From the NCBI RefSeq assembly GCF_047030795.1, contig NZ_JBKYIC010000008.1: 64,000 bases of DNA. One strand, 5' to 3'. Shown piece after piece: positions 9,882 through 17,328 of the stretch (position 1 is the first letter of the stretch; every line of letters starts with the position of its first letter). This DNA is from Frisingicoccus sp902471845. GTDB taxonomy: Bacteria > Bacillota > Clostridia > Lachnospirales > Lachnospiraceae. A program made the translations under genes and the position numbers. A model generated the notes under the pieces. It saw nothing but the letters and a program-made list of their open reading frames with translations, did no database searches and had not been told where the DNA came from.

Positions 9882-9891
9882 TATTTGGGGC

Positions 9892-9919
9892 TGGACAAAA
9901 TCAATTATTTTGGTATAAT
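9892..9919 (+). promoter_or_regulatory. Promoter of tRNA-Thr
   Basis: TGGACA - 16 bp - TATAAT ending 10 bp before the tRNA. Confidence 0.75.
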
Positions 9920-9929
9920 GAAAAAGCAG

Positions 9930-10002
9930 GCTACTGTGGCTCAGTCGGTAGAGCGACGCACTCGTAATGCGTAGGTCAGGGGTTCGAATCCCCTCAGTAG
10001 CT
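9930..10002 (+). tRNA. tRNA-Thr (anticodon CGT)
   Basis: 73 nt cloverleaf: acceptor GCTACTG/CAGTAGC, D-arm with CAGTCGGTAGA, anticodon stem ACGCA/TGCGT around loop CTCGTAA (anticodon CGT, codon ACG), T-arm AGGGG-TTCGAAT-CCCCT, discriminator T. CCA is not encoded. A run of eight T about 4 nt later should end the transcript. Confidence 0.97.
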
Positions 10003-10032
10003 CGCTTTTTTTTGCCATATTTTATCGTGTGG

Positions 10033-10086
10033 AGCCTGACGGAACGCGTCCATGCGGAGCATCTGAAATGGGGGATGCCCGAATGG
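10033..10086 (+). repeat. Dispersed 54-bp intergenic repeat, copy 1
   Basis: Left box AGCCTGACGGAACGCGTCC, 22-bp spacer, right box GATGCCCGAATGG. Related copies at 20132-20186 and 45165-45218. Each has a GACG/CGTC-like left mini-hairpin and GCAT/ATGC pairing across the spacer. Confidence 0.7.
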
Positions 10087-10145
10087 AGGCATAAAATGCA
10101 GAAAATGTTTCGCTGAGAGGCGCAGATTGCTTTTGGGAGGCCATT

Positions 10146-10328
10146 ATGGATATTCAGGTAGGGGATATTATAAAATTGAAAAAAAAGCATCCCTGTGGAA
10201 GTTTTGAGTGGGAAGTACTGCGGATTGGTGCGGACTTTCGTTTGAAATGTGTCGGCTGCGGTCATCCGGTTATGATTTCCCGGAAGCTGGTGGAGAAAAA
10301 TATCAGAAATTTAAAAAGAGACTTGTAA
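10146..10328 (+). CDS. DUF951 family small protein
   Basis: 60 aa, a normal length for the family. MDIQVGDIIKLKKKHPCGSFEW followed by KCVGCGHPVMISR gives an OB-like beta fold with three Cys that could bind metal. Often found near ribosomal and cell-division genes; role unknown. GGGAGG precedes the ATG. Its stop codon lies inside the terminator stem. Confidence 0.9.
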   Translation: MDIQVGDIIKLKKKHPCGSFEWEVLRIGADFRLKCVGCGHPVMISRKLVEKNIRNLKRDL

Positions 10329-10342
10329 CAAGTCTTTTTTTA
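10320..10342 (+). terminator. Terminator of DUF951 gene
   Basis: GACTTGT-A-ACAAGTC hairpin followed by seven T. The stem includes the -35 box proposed for rpsF. Confidence 0.75.
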
Positions 10343-10351
10343 TGTTATCAT
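10323..10351 (+). promoter_or_regulatory. Promoter of rpsF-ssb-rpsR
   Basis: TTGTAA - 17 bp - TATCAT; the -35 lies inside the preceding terminator hairpin. A perfect 8-bp hairpin (GCTCTCTG/CAGAGGGC, 10385-10407) follows in the leader, where S6:S18 autoregulatory RNA elements are found in many bacteria; I could not match that motif with certainty. Confidence 0.55.
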
Positions 10352-10434
10352 GAGTAATTGTGATATGTTTTTTATTATTTCCTTGCTCTCTGCGTATGAC
10401 AGAGGGCCAGAAGACCAGAAGGAGGTGCAGCAGC

Positions 10435-10722
10435 ATGAAGAAGTATGAATTATGCGTTGTTGTCACAACTAAAATCGAAGATGAGGAAAGAGCCGCAACC
10501 GTAGAAAAGGTTAAAGACATCATTACTCGTTTCGGTGGCAATGTGACAAACGTGGATGAATGGGGTAAGAGAAAGTTAGCTTACGAAATTCAGAAGATGA
10601 AAGAAGGCTTCTATTATTTCATTACTTTCGAATCTGATTCTAATTGTCCAAATGAAGTTGAACAGCGAGTTCGCATCATGGAAAATGTAATTCGGTATTT
10701 ATGCATTAGACAGGACGCTTAA
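10435..10722 (+). CDS. rpsF: 30S ribosomal protein S6
   Basis: 95 aa. MKKYELCVVV start, RFGG near residue 33 and WGKRKLAYEI near 42 are S6 hallmarks. S6 binds the central domain of 16S rRNA with S18. ATG 10435 follows AAGGAGGTG; longer upstream reading has no ribosome site. First gene of the conserved rpsF-ssb-rpsR operon. Confidence 0.98.
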   Translation: MKKYELCVVVTTKIEDEERAATVEKVKDIITRFGGNVTNVDEWGKRKLAYEIQKMKEGFYYFITFESDSNCPNEVEQRVRIMENVIRYLCIRQDA

Positions 10723-10753
10723 TTTTCATTTTCAGAAAGAGGTGTAAGTCTAA

Positions 10754-11200
10754 ATGAATAAAGTTATTTTGATGGGAAGATTAACAAGAGATCCTGAAGT
10801 ACGGTATTCTCAGGGAGAACGCCCGGTAGCAGTTGCCAGATATACACTGGCTGTCAATCGGACATTTAAAAGAGCCGGAGAGCCGGATGCAGATTTTATC
10901 AACTGTGTGACCTTTGGACGCAGTGCAGAATTTGCAGAAAAGTATTTCAGACAGGGTATTCGTATTGTCGTGTCCGGAAGAATCCAGACCGGCAGTTACA
11001 CAAACCGTGACGGCGTGAAAGTCTATACGACAGACGTTATTGTGGAAGATCAGGAATTTGCTGAGAGTAAAGCAGCCAGTGACCAGTCCGCCGCAGCCTA
11101 TGGCAGCCGGCCGGCCGCCGCAGCAGCACCAAGTGCTCCTGTAGGTGATGGCTTTATGAATATTCCAGACGGTTTGGATGAGGAATTACCTTTCAGCTAA
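10754..11200 (+). CDS. ssb: Single-stranded DNA-binding protein
   Basis: 148 aa. OB-fold residues 1-110 with MNKVILMGRLTRDPEVRYS and FINCVTFGRSAEF, an Ala/Pro-rich flexible linker, and the acidic C-terminal tip ending EELPFS, which docks partner proteins. Coats ssDNA in replication and repair. Sits between rpsF and rpsR as usual. Confidence 0.97.
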   Translation: MNKVILMGRLTRDPEVRYSQGERPVAVARYTLAVNRTFKRAGEPDADFINCVTFGRSAEFAEKYFRQGIRIVVSGRIQTGSYTNRDGVKVYTTDVIVEDQEFAESKAASDQSAAAYGSRPAAAAAPSAPVGDGFMNIPDGLDEELPFS

Positions 11201-11245
11201 ATGTTAGATTCCGGGAATTAGAATTTGGATTAGGAGGTTAATAAT

Positions 11246-11509
11246 ATGGCATTCGATAGAGAAAAAAGAAGCGACTCTCCAATGAAGAGACGTGGCGGAC
11301 GCAGAAGAAAAAAAGTCTGCGTATATTGTGCAGATAAAAACGCTGTAATTGATTACAAGGATGTAAACAAATTAAAGAGATATATCTCTGAAAGAGGTAA
11401 AATTCTTCCTAGAAGAATCACAGGAAACTGTGCAAAACATCAGAGAGCTCTTACAGTTGCTATCAAGAGAGCAAGACATATCGCACTTATGCCTTATATC
11501 GTAGATTAA
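11246..11509 (+). CDS. rpsR: 30S ribosomal protein S18
   Basis: 87 aa. A basic N-terminus, then CVYC (residues 26-29), and NCAKHQR near 63: the Cys/Cys/Cys/His set of the zinc-binding form of S18. KRYISERGKILPRR is the core helix region. AGGAGG precedes the ATG. Last gene of the operon. Confidence 0.98.
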   Translation: MAFDREKRSDSPMKRRGGRRRKKVCVYCADKNAVIDYKDVNKLKRYISERGKILPRRITGNCAKHQRALTVAIKRARHIALMPYIVD

Positions 11510-11535
11510 TTAAGGCGCATATAATGGGAAGAGAA

Positions 11536-11567
11536 AGAGAGCATTCGTGAAGATGCTCTCTTTTTTT
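11536..11567 (+). terminator. Terminator after rpsR
   Basis: AGAGAGCAT/ATGCTCTCT stem, 8-nt loop, T-tract. Confidence 0.9.
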
Positions 11568-11620
11568 ATGCCCTGAAAGCAGAAAGAATTGTTAATAAAA
11601 TATCAAAAAAGTGTTTGGAA

Positions 11621-11662
11621 TGGTTCAACCAATCCCGAAAAGTGTTTTGAGTGGTCAAACCA
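11621..11662. promoter_or_regulatory. Paired GntR/FadR-type operators upstream of lactate permease 1
   Basis: Two palindromes, TGGTTCAACCA (11621-11631) and TGGTCAAACCA (11652-11662), of form TGGT-N3-ACCA, 31 bp apart. This matches the half-sites of FadR-subfamily GntR regulators such as LldR/LutR. The same arrangement precedes the second permease. Confidence 0.75.
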
Positions 11663-11689
11663 ATTGGTACTTTTTGATGAGTGAACCAC

Positions 11690-11850
11690 ATAAAAAAGTC
11701 AAAAAGCACAAAAAAAGAGACGAAAAATAGACAAAATAGCTAAAAATAATTTTTTAAAAATTGTGAAAAAAATATTAAAAAACAAAAAAATGATACATAA
11801 TTAACAAAAAATAGGACAAACAGTCAAAAAAATATGCAAAATATCCAAAA
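11690..11850. other. A-tract-rich spacer between operators and promoter
   Basis: Runs of four to seven A at 11692, 11701, 11710, 11723, 11733 and 11742 have centres about 10 bp apart, the phasing expected of intrinsically curved DNA. No coding frame. The rest of the 11.57-11.85 kb gap is similarly A-rich. Confidence 0.5.
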
Positions 11851-11855
11851 AAGTA

Positions 11856-11884
11856 TTGACGAATAAAAAAGATTGTAATATTAT
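11856..11884 (+). promoter_or_regulatory. Promoter of lactate permease 1
   Basis: TTGACG - 17 bp - TATTAT. The same promoter, including flanking sequence ATTGTAATATTATTAACA, occurs at 14428-14456 before the paralogue. Confidence 0.8.
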
Positions 11885-11960
11885 TAACATTGTGAGAGGA
11901 AACTCGCAAATAAAAAGCAAAAGGGATTCGAAAAGGGATTCAAAAGGAGGGGTTTTATTA

Positions 11961-13646
11961 ATGTATGCTATAATTGCTTTTATTCCTATCATTGTTACAG
12001 TTGTATTGATGGTCGGTTTTAACTGGCCTGCGAAGAGAGCGCTTCCGTTGGCATGGGCATTGGCGTTTGTGATCGGTGTTGCCGTATGGAAGATGAGTAT
12101 TACGGCCGCTGTGACACAGACGGTTATAGGTTTCCTTGAGGCGTTTGCCGTACTGGTTATCATTTTTGGTGCCATCCTGATCATGAACACATTAGCTGCA
12201 TCGGGCGCTATGGCTGCGATTAACCGCATGTTTACAGGCATTTCTTCAGATGCCCGTATTCAGGCAATTATTATCGGTTTCATTTTTGGCGCATTTATTG
12301 AAGGTGCCGCCGGGTTCGGTACACCTGCAGCGCTTGCAGCGCCGCTGCTGATCAGCGTGGGTTTCCCGCCGCTGGCTGCCGCTATTGTTGCTTTGATTTA
12401 CAACTCCGTACCTGTATGTTATGGTGCGGTGGGTACACCGACAAACTCCGCATTTGCGGTTGTTTCTGAGTCCGTTACAAATCTTGGACACAGTGCGGAA
12501 GATTTTTTGTCAGAGCTGACTTTCTTCTCTGCTGTAAACATGGCCGTAGGTGCTTTTGTTATCATTACTCTCGGTATTATCATTCTTGTTACGATGTTTG
12601 GTAAAGATGCGGAACACAGAAAAGTTTCCAAGGCTTTCGAAGTTTTTCCGTTTATCGTATTTGTAGCTGTTGTATTTGACGTTGTTTATCTTATCATTGC
12701 AAGATTTATCGGGCCAGAGCTTGTGTCTCTTATAGCAGCCGTTGTTACATTGTTCGTAGTTCTTGCAACCTCTAAGAGCGGTTTTCTCATGCCAAAGGAC
12801 GAGTGGACTTTCGATGCGAAGGAGAATTGGGATAAGAGCTGGCTGTCCGTATCTGAAGTTTCCGAACCGGCCCAGTCGGATATGCCTCTGGTGAAAGCAT
12901 GGCTTCCATATTTCATTATCGGCGGTGCACTGGTTATCACTCGTGTATGGTCCACTTTACAGCCGGATAGTTGGGCAGGCGCTATGAAAGGCTTTAAGAT
13001 CACACTTCCGGTAATTAATTGGAGTTGGGCGATTCTGTGGAATCCGGGTGTTATATTCATCATTGTTGCACTTATTACAATTGCTTTGCATAAGATGGAT
13101 AGTAAAGCTGTTAAAACGGCCTGGGTTGGCTCCCTGAATCAGGTTAAGGGCGCTGCAATCGCACTTTTGTTTGGTGTTGCGATGGTTTACATTTTCCGTA
13201 ATTCTGCAAATGACAGCGTGACTGTTACATACATGATGGATGGGGCATCTAAAGGACTTGGTTCCATGTTGACTATGATGGCTGACGGACTTGGTTCTAT
13301 TTTCAGAGGTGCGTATATTATCATTGCGCCGCTGATCGGTGTTCTTGGCGCATTCATGTCCGGTTCCAATACTGTATCGAACACACTGTTTTCAGGTTTG
13401 CAGTTTGAGACGGCAACCATGGTTGGTTTGCCTCAGGTTATTATCGTTGCGCTCCAGAACAACGGTGGTGCAATTGGTAACATGGTTTGTGTAAACAACG
13501 TTGTTTCGGCTTGTGCAACAACAGGTACGATGGGTAACGAAGGTAAGATTATCCGTACAAACTTTGTTCCATGTATTGCATTCTGTATTGTCGTCGTTGT
13601 CGTATCTTTCATCGTTATGAATCTGGGATTAGTATCTGTACTCTGA
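11961..13646 (+). CDS. lldP: L-lactate permease family transporter, paralogue 1
   Basis: 561 aa, about 13 hydrophobic segments, LctP family (proton-coupled uptake of lactate/glycolate). Signature regions FIFGAFIEGAAGFGTPAALAAP (two stretches around residues 105-125), VPVCYGAVGTPTNSAF near 155 and NNGGAIGNMVCVNNVVSACAT near 500. ATG 11961 follows AAAGGAGGGG; the longer upstream frame crosses the promoter and is rejected. Monocistronic with terminator at 13701. No lactate dehydrogenase or GntR regulator is in this window. Confidence 0.93.
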   Translation: MYAIIAFIPIIVTVVLMVGFNWPAKRALPLAWALAFVIGVAVWKMSITAAVTQTVIGFLEAFAVLVIIFGAILIMNTLAASGAMAAINRMFTGISSDARIQAIIIGFIFGAFIEGAAGFGTPAALAAPLLISVGFPPLAAAIVALIYNSVPVCYGAVGTPTNSAFAVVSESVTNLGHSAEDFLSELTFFSAVNMAVGAFVIITLGIIILVTMFGKDAEHRKVSKAFEVFPFIVFVAVVFDVVYLIIARFIGPELVSLIAAVVTLFVVLATSKSGFLMPKDEWTFDAKENWDKSWLSVSEVSEPAQSDMPLVKAWLPYFIIGGALVITRVWSTLQPDSWAGAMKGFKITLPVINWSWAILWNPGVIFIIVALITIALHKMDSKAVKTAWVGSLNQVKGAAIALLFGVAMVYIFRNSANDSVTVTYMMDGASKGLGSMLTMMADGLGSIFRGAYIIIAPLIGVLGAFMSGSNTVSNTLFSGLQFETATMVGLPQVIIVALQNNGGAIGNMVCVNNVVSACATTGTMGNEGKIIRTNFVPCIAFCIVVVVVSFIVMNLGLVSVL

Positions 13647-13700
13647 TGATGATTATTAAAAAAAGATTGACGACAGGAAAAGTGTAAATTATACTATAAG

Positions 13701-13731
13701 AGGGCCGTCGCGCTGCGATGGCCCTTAGTTT
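13701..13731 (+). terminator. Terminator after lactate permease 1
   Basis: 11-bp stem AGGGCCGTCGC/GCGATGGCCCT (one G-T pair), 3-nt loop, TAGTTTT tail. Confidence 0.85.
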
Positions 13732-13756
13732 TATGAGATGGGTAGGGGAACTAGAG

Positions 13757-14101
13757 ATGTTTATCATTATATATATTCTGATTGCCGCGGGGGCGGGCGT
13801 AATGGTTTATTTTGGTTATTTGCAGGGCACGAGTCGGTTTTATATGACTCTTTTCAGTGCGGCCGTTGTTTTGTATTGCATTTATCTGGATTTTAAAAAG
13901 CGCATGGAGAAAAAGGCAGAAGAAGAGAAAAATGCCCGGTTAAAGAACGGCAAAAAGAAGAATAAAAATAATATGGACGTATCCGGACATGGGAAAAAAC
14001 AGCCGAAATTAACCAGTGCTTCTAAAGTAAAGGGCGGCCAAAGCATCAGCATCCGGGATGCGGCGCATAAAACAACAAAAGATAAGAATATCAGAAAATA
14101 A
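13757..14101 (+). CDS. Small membrane protein with basic C-terminal tail
   Basis: 114 aa, not recognised as a family. Two hydrophobic segments (about residues 2-20 and 27-46) are followed by a long Lys-rich, low-complexity cytoplasmic tail (KKRMEKKAEEEKNARLK, KNGKKKNKNN). ATG 13757 is 6 nt from AGGGGAA; a frame beginning at 13718 runs through the terminator and is rejected. It sits alone between the two lactate permeases, codirectional, with its own terminator; a link to lactate transport is only positional. Confidence 0.65.
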   Translation: MFIIIYILIAAGAGVMVYFGYLQGTSRFYMTLFSAAVVLYCIYLDFKKRMEKKAEEEKNARLKNGKKKNKNNMDVSGHGKKQPKLTSASKVKGGQSISIRDAAHKTTKDKNIRK

Positions 14102-14115
14102 GTATGCAGAAGTGG

Positions 14116-14149
14116 GCCTCAGACTAAAAAATGGACTGAGGCTTTTTTT
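14116..14149 (+). terminator. Terminator after small membrane protein
   Basis: GCCTCAG/CTGAGGC stem, 13-nt loop, seven T. Confidence 0.85.
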
Positions 14150-14201
14150 AATAGACAAATGTTAAAAAAATAACAAATTAAAAGCAAAAAAGTGTGTTTA
14201 T

Positions 14202-14243
14202 TGGTTTGACCAATTTCAAATCAGGTTTTGAATGGTTTAACCA
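14202..14243. promoter_or_regulatory. Paired GntR/FadR-type operators upstream of lactate permease 2
   Basis: TGGTTTGACCA (14202-14212) and TGGTTTAACCA (14233-14243), both TGGT-N3-ACCA and again 31 bp apart. Another inverted repeat, TTGTAC/GTACAA, lies at 14265-14284. The remaining sequence to 14427 is AT-rich and non-coding. Confidence 0.78.
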
Positions 14244-14427
14244 ATTTGTGAATTTAACGCAGTATTGTACTTTAATATGTACAAAATATACAATTTATGA
14301 AGAAAAAATTTCAAAAAATGCTAAATTAATTTTGCGATTGAACAGAATGAGATAGAAAAAACGATACATATTTAACAAAAGAATGTGCGGTTTTTGAGTA
14401 AAAAATATGCGAATTGTCTAAAAAGTC

Positions 14428-14456
14428 TTGACGAATTGAAAATATTGTAATATTAT
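14428..14456 (+). promoter_or_regulatory. Promoter of lactate permease 2
   Basis: TTGACG - 17 bp - TATTAT, near-identical to the promoter at 11856. Confidence 0.8.
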
Positions 14457-14537
14457 TAACAATATTAGAAGAAACTTGAGGTTATCAAGTTTTGCTAAAA
14501 TAAAAGCTGACAGGGTTTAAGAGAGGGAGGAAAACAC

Positions 14538-16220
14538 ATGTATGCAATTATAGCTTTTATTCCAATTATTGTCACAATCATTGTCATGGCTGGATTTAAC
14601 TGGCCGGCAAAGATCGCCCTTCCGTTGGCATGGCTCATCACAGCAGTGGTCTGCTTTGCTGCCTGGAAGATGGACATCATCACGATTGCCGCTCAGACAA
14701 TCGCCGGTTTCCTGAATTCCATTGATACCATCGTTATTATCTTTGGTGCGATTCTTATTATGAACACATTAAAGCAGTCCGGTGGTATGGGTGTCATTAA
14801 CCGTATGTTCACAAGCGTTAGTGATGACCCGCGTATTCAGGTAATTATCATTGGTTTCATGTTCGGTGCATTTATCGAAGGTGCTGCCGGATTCGGTACA
14901 CCAGCTGCTCTGGCTGCTCCTCTGTTGATCGGTCTCGGATTCCCACCGCTTTGTGCAGCGATGTGTGCCCTGATCATGAACAGTACACCGGTTGCTTACG
15001 GCGCCGTTGGTACACCGACAAATACCGCATTCAACATGGTTTCCAGTGAGTTGGGTGCTGCAGGTGTCACCAATACTGAAGCATGGAAATTAGGTCTGAC
15101 AAAATGGGTCGCTATCCCAAGTGCGATTATTTGTCCAATTATTATCTTTATCGTTGTATTTATGATGGTTAAGATGTTCGGTAAAGATAAATCCACAAAA
15201 TATGCGATTGAGGTTATCCCATATATCCTCATGTCTGCTGTAGCATTCGTTGTACCATATTTAATCTGTGCAGCTTTCCTTGGACCAGAGTTCCCATCTC
15301 TGATCGGTGCTTTGATCGCATTGGTTATCTGTGTTGTTACAGCTAAGAAAGGTATCCTTGTTCCTAAGAGCAAGTTTGAATTCCCGGAACATTCTCAGTG
15401 GGCAGAACACTGGAAATCTACAACGGATGTTCAGGAAGACGAGTCCATGAAAGTGGAAACAAATATGTCTCCTGTTATGGCGTGGGTACCATATGGTATT
15501 ATTGCTATTATCCTTGTAGTAACACGTATTCCTCAGATCGGTATCAAAGGAATCCTTAACGTTACAACACCTCCATTTGCTATCGCTATCAACTCTATCT
15601 TCGGTGTTGAAGTTGGTTTCGCATGGAAATGGGCATGGAACCCAGGTATCTTACCATTTATCCTTGTTGCATTGATTATCATTCCACTGCACAAGATGAG
15701 CGGTGATCGTGTAAAAGCTGCCTGGAAAGAAACTTTCTCCATGGTTGGTGGCGCAGCCATCGCATTGCTTTTCGGTATTGCCATGGTTCAGTTGTTCAAG
15801 ATGTCTGGTTCACAGTTTAACAACAGCGGTATGGACAGTATGTTGATCGTTATGGCCAATGGTCTGGCTGACCTCTTTGGTACAGCTTATATCGTCGTAG
15901 CTCCTATCATCGGTGTTATCGGAGCCTTCATTTCCGGTTCCGCAACTGTATCCTGTACATTGTTCTCCACACTGCAGTATGCAGCAGCAACCCGTCTGGG
16001 TCTGGCTCCAATGCTGATCCTGGCTATGCAGGTTATGGGTGGCGCTATGGGTAACATGGTATGTGTAAACAATATCGTTTCCGCTTGTGCAACCTGTGGT
16101 ACAATTGGTGCTGAAGGTCGTCTGATGCGTTCCAACGTAGTTCCTTGTCTGATTTACGCAGCATTGACGATTCTGATTCTCGGCGGTTTGATTCTTTCCG
16201 GATTTAATCCGATTGCATAA
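14538..16220 (+). CDS. lldP: L-lactate permease family transporter, paralogue 2
   Basis: 560 aa LctP-family permease clearly related to the gene at 11961 (same MYAIIAFIPIIVT start, GAFIEGAAGFGTPAALAAP and MGNMVCVNNIVSACAT blocks). GAGGGAGG precedes the ATG. Codon choice is more uniform than in paralogue 1 (many GGT, ATC, GTT), suggesting higher expression. Shared promoter, paired operators and gap structure indicate that gene plus control region were duplicated together. Substrate lactate or another 2-hydroxy acid. Confidence 0.93.
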   Translation: MYAIIAFIPIIVTIIVMAGFNWPAKIALPLAWLITAVVCFAAWKMDIITIAAQTIAGFLNSIDTIVIIFGAILIMNTLKQSGGMGVINRMFTSVSDDPRIQVIIIGFMFGAFIEGAAGFGTPAALAAPLLIGLGFPPLCAAMCALIMNSTPVAYGAVGTPTNTAFNMVSSELGAAGVTNTEAWKLGLTKWVAIPSAIICPIIIFIVVFMMVKMFGKDKSTKYAIEVIPYILMSAVAFVVPYLICAAFLGPEFPSLIGALIALVICVVTAKKGILVPKSKFEFPEHSQWAEHWKSTTDVQEDESMKVETNMSPVMAWVPYGIIAIILVVTRIPQIGIKGILNVTTPPFAIAINSIFGVEVGFAWKWAWNPGILPFILVALIIIPLHKMSGDRVKAAWKETFSMVGGAAIALLFGIAMVQLFKMSGSQFNNSGMDSMLIVMANGLADLFGTAYIVVAPIIGVIGAFISGSATVSCTLFSTLQYAAATRLGLAPMLILAMQVMGGAMGNMVCVNNIVSACATCGTIGAEGRLMRSNVVPCLIYAALTILILGGLILSGFNPIA

Positions 16221-16254
16221 CGCATAAGATCAGGATATTAAAATTACATAGAGA

Positions 16255-16290
16255 GGTCTCCGGAGACAGGTGCTTCGGAGACCTTCTTTT
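16255..16290 (+). terminator. Terminator after lactate permease 2
   Basis: GGTCTCCG/CGGAGACC stem, 13-nt loop, TTCTTTTT. Confidence 0.85.
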
Positions 16291-16326
16291 TGGAACGGGA
16301 ATTTGCTGCGTTGAAGTGGTGCGGTG

Positions 16327-16356
16327 TTGACAAGTTGTGGCGTAAAAGCGTATAAT
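16327..16356 (+). promoter_or_regulatory. Promoter of amino-acid ABC operon
   Basis: TTGACA - 18 bp - TATAAT, consensus hexamers, about 40 bp before the start codon. Confidence 0.88.
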
Positions 16357-16397
16357 ATATGCACAGTTTATGAATGAAAGCGAGGAAATGGGGAGAC

Positions 16398-17264
16398 ATG
16401 AAACAATTAATGAAAAAGGTGGCTGCCGGCCTTTTGGCATCGACGATGCTGGCTATGGCACTGACAGCCTGCGGAGGCAAAGAGCAGAGCAGTACATCGA
16501 CAACCGGAACTTCTGAGACAGAAGCTCAGAGTGAGGCGCAGGGAGAAAAAACACTGGTGGTTGGTGTGGCGGGGACACCGAAACCATATAACTATGTGGA
16601 AGAAGATGGCAGTCTGGCCGGATATGAAATTGATATGCTGAATGAGATGGCAAAACGTTTAGGCTATACACTGGAATATGAAGTGACAGAGTTTGAGTCG
16701 ATGTTCGCTGGCCTGGATTCGGGACGTTATAACCTGATCATCGGTAATATTTCCAAGAAACCGGAAAGAGAAGAGAAATATCTTTTCAGCACAAAGCCAT
16801 ACTTCAAAAACAAAATCGTGCTGATTACAGCTCCGGATAATACGGATATTCAATCTATTGATGATCTGGGAGGTAAACGTGTTCCGGCGGGCTCCGGACG
16901 TGCCAATGCATTGTTTATGGAAAGCTACAATGAGCAGAACCCAAATAATCAGATTGATATACAGTACACAGATGCGGATGCCAGTGAGGCTCTGATCGAT
17001 CTTCACAACGGACGTTATGATGCCTGCATATATAATCAGACTTACGTAACAAATGTGAATGAAGAATATGGATATGAATTTAATGTATATGAGATACCGA
17101 ATGCCGATGAAATCGAAATTCCGGAAGCATGGATTTTGTACAGCAAGAGCGAGACAGATTTACAGGCGGAATTTGACCAGGCATTGGAAGAGATTAAAGC
17201 TGACGGTACGCTTTCAGACTTGAGTGTAACTTATTTTGGCGACGATTACGTTCCGGTAGATTGA
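16398..17264 (+). CDS. Amino-acid ABC transporter substrate-binding lipoprotein
   Basis: 288 aa. Lipoprotein signal with lipobox LTAC (Cys near residue 25), a Ser/Thr/Glu-rich linker, then a family-3 solute-binding domain (VGVAGTPKPYNYVEEDG, GYEIDMLNEMAKRLG, ISKKPEREEKYLFS). It would deliver a polar amino acid (possibly cystine or similar) to the permease below. ATG 16398 gives a clean signal peptide; an in-frame ATG at 16374 would add 8 residues. A terminator separates it from the permease gene. Confidence 0.93.
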   Translation: MKQLMKKVAAGLLASTMLAMALTACGGKEQSSTSTTGTSETEAQSEAQGEKTLVVGVAGTPKPYNYVEEDGSLAGYEIDMLNEMAKRLGYTLEYEVTEFESMFAGLDSGRYNLIIGNISKKPEREEKYLFSTKPYFKNKIVLITAPDNTDIQSIDDLGGKRVPAGSGRANALFMESYNEQNPNNQIDIQYTDADASEALIDLHNGRYDACIYNQTYVTNVNEEYGYEFNVYEIPNADEIEIPEAWILYSKSETDLQAEFDQALEEIKADGTLSDLSVTYFGDDYVPVD

Positions 17265-17270
17265 TGACCC

Positions 17271-17313
17271 ATCCCTGCTGAAAGACCTGAATGGCATCAG
17301 CAGGGATTTTTTT
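17271..17313 (+). terminator. Intercistronic terminator/attenuator between binding protein and permease genes
   Basis: Perfect 11-bp stem ATCCCTGCTGA/TCAGCAGGGAT, 15-nt loop, T-tract, lying inside the operon. No separate promoter is obvious after it, so partial read-through probably sets a high binding-protein to permease ratio. Confidence 0.8.
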
Positions 17314-17328
17314 AACAGGTGATATATC

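Noticed and set aside
9066..10265. Long minus-strand frame of about 399 codons
   Set aside because: Antisense to the DUF2804 gene, the tRNA and the DUF951 gene; no ribosome site or family motifs.
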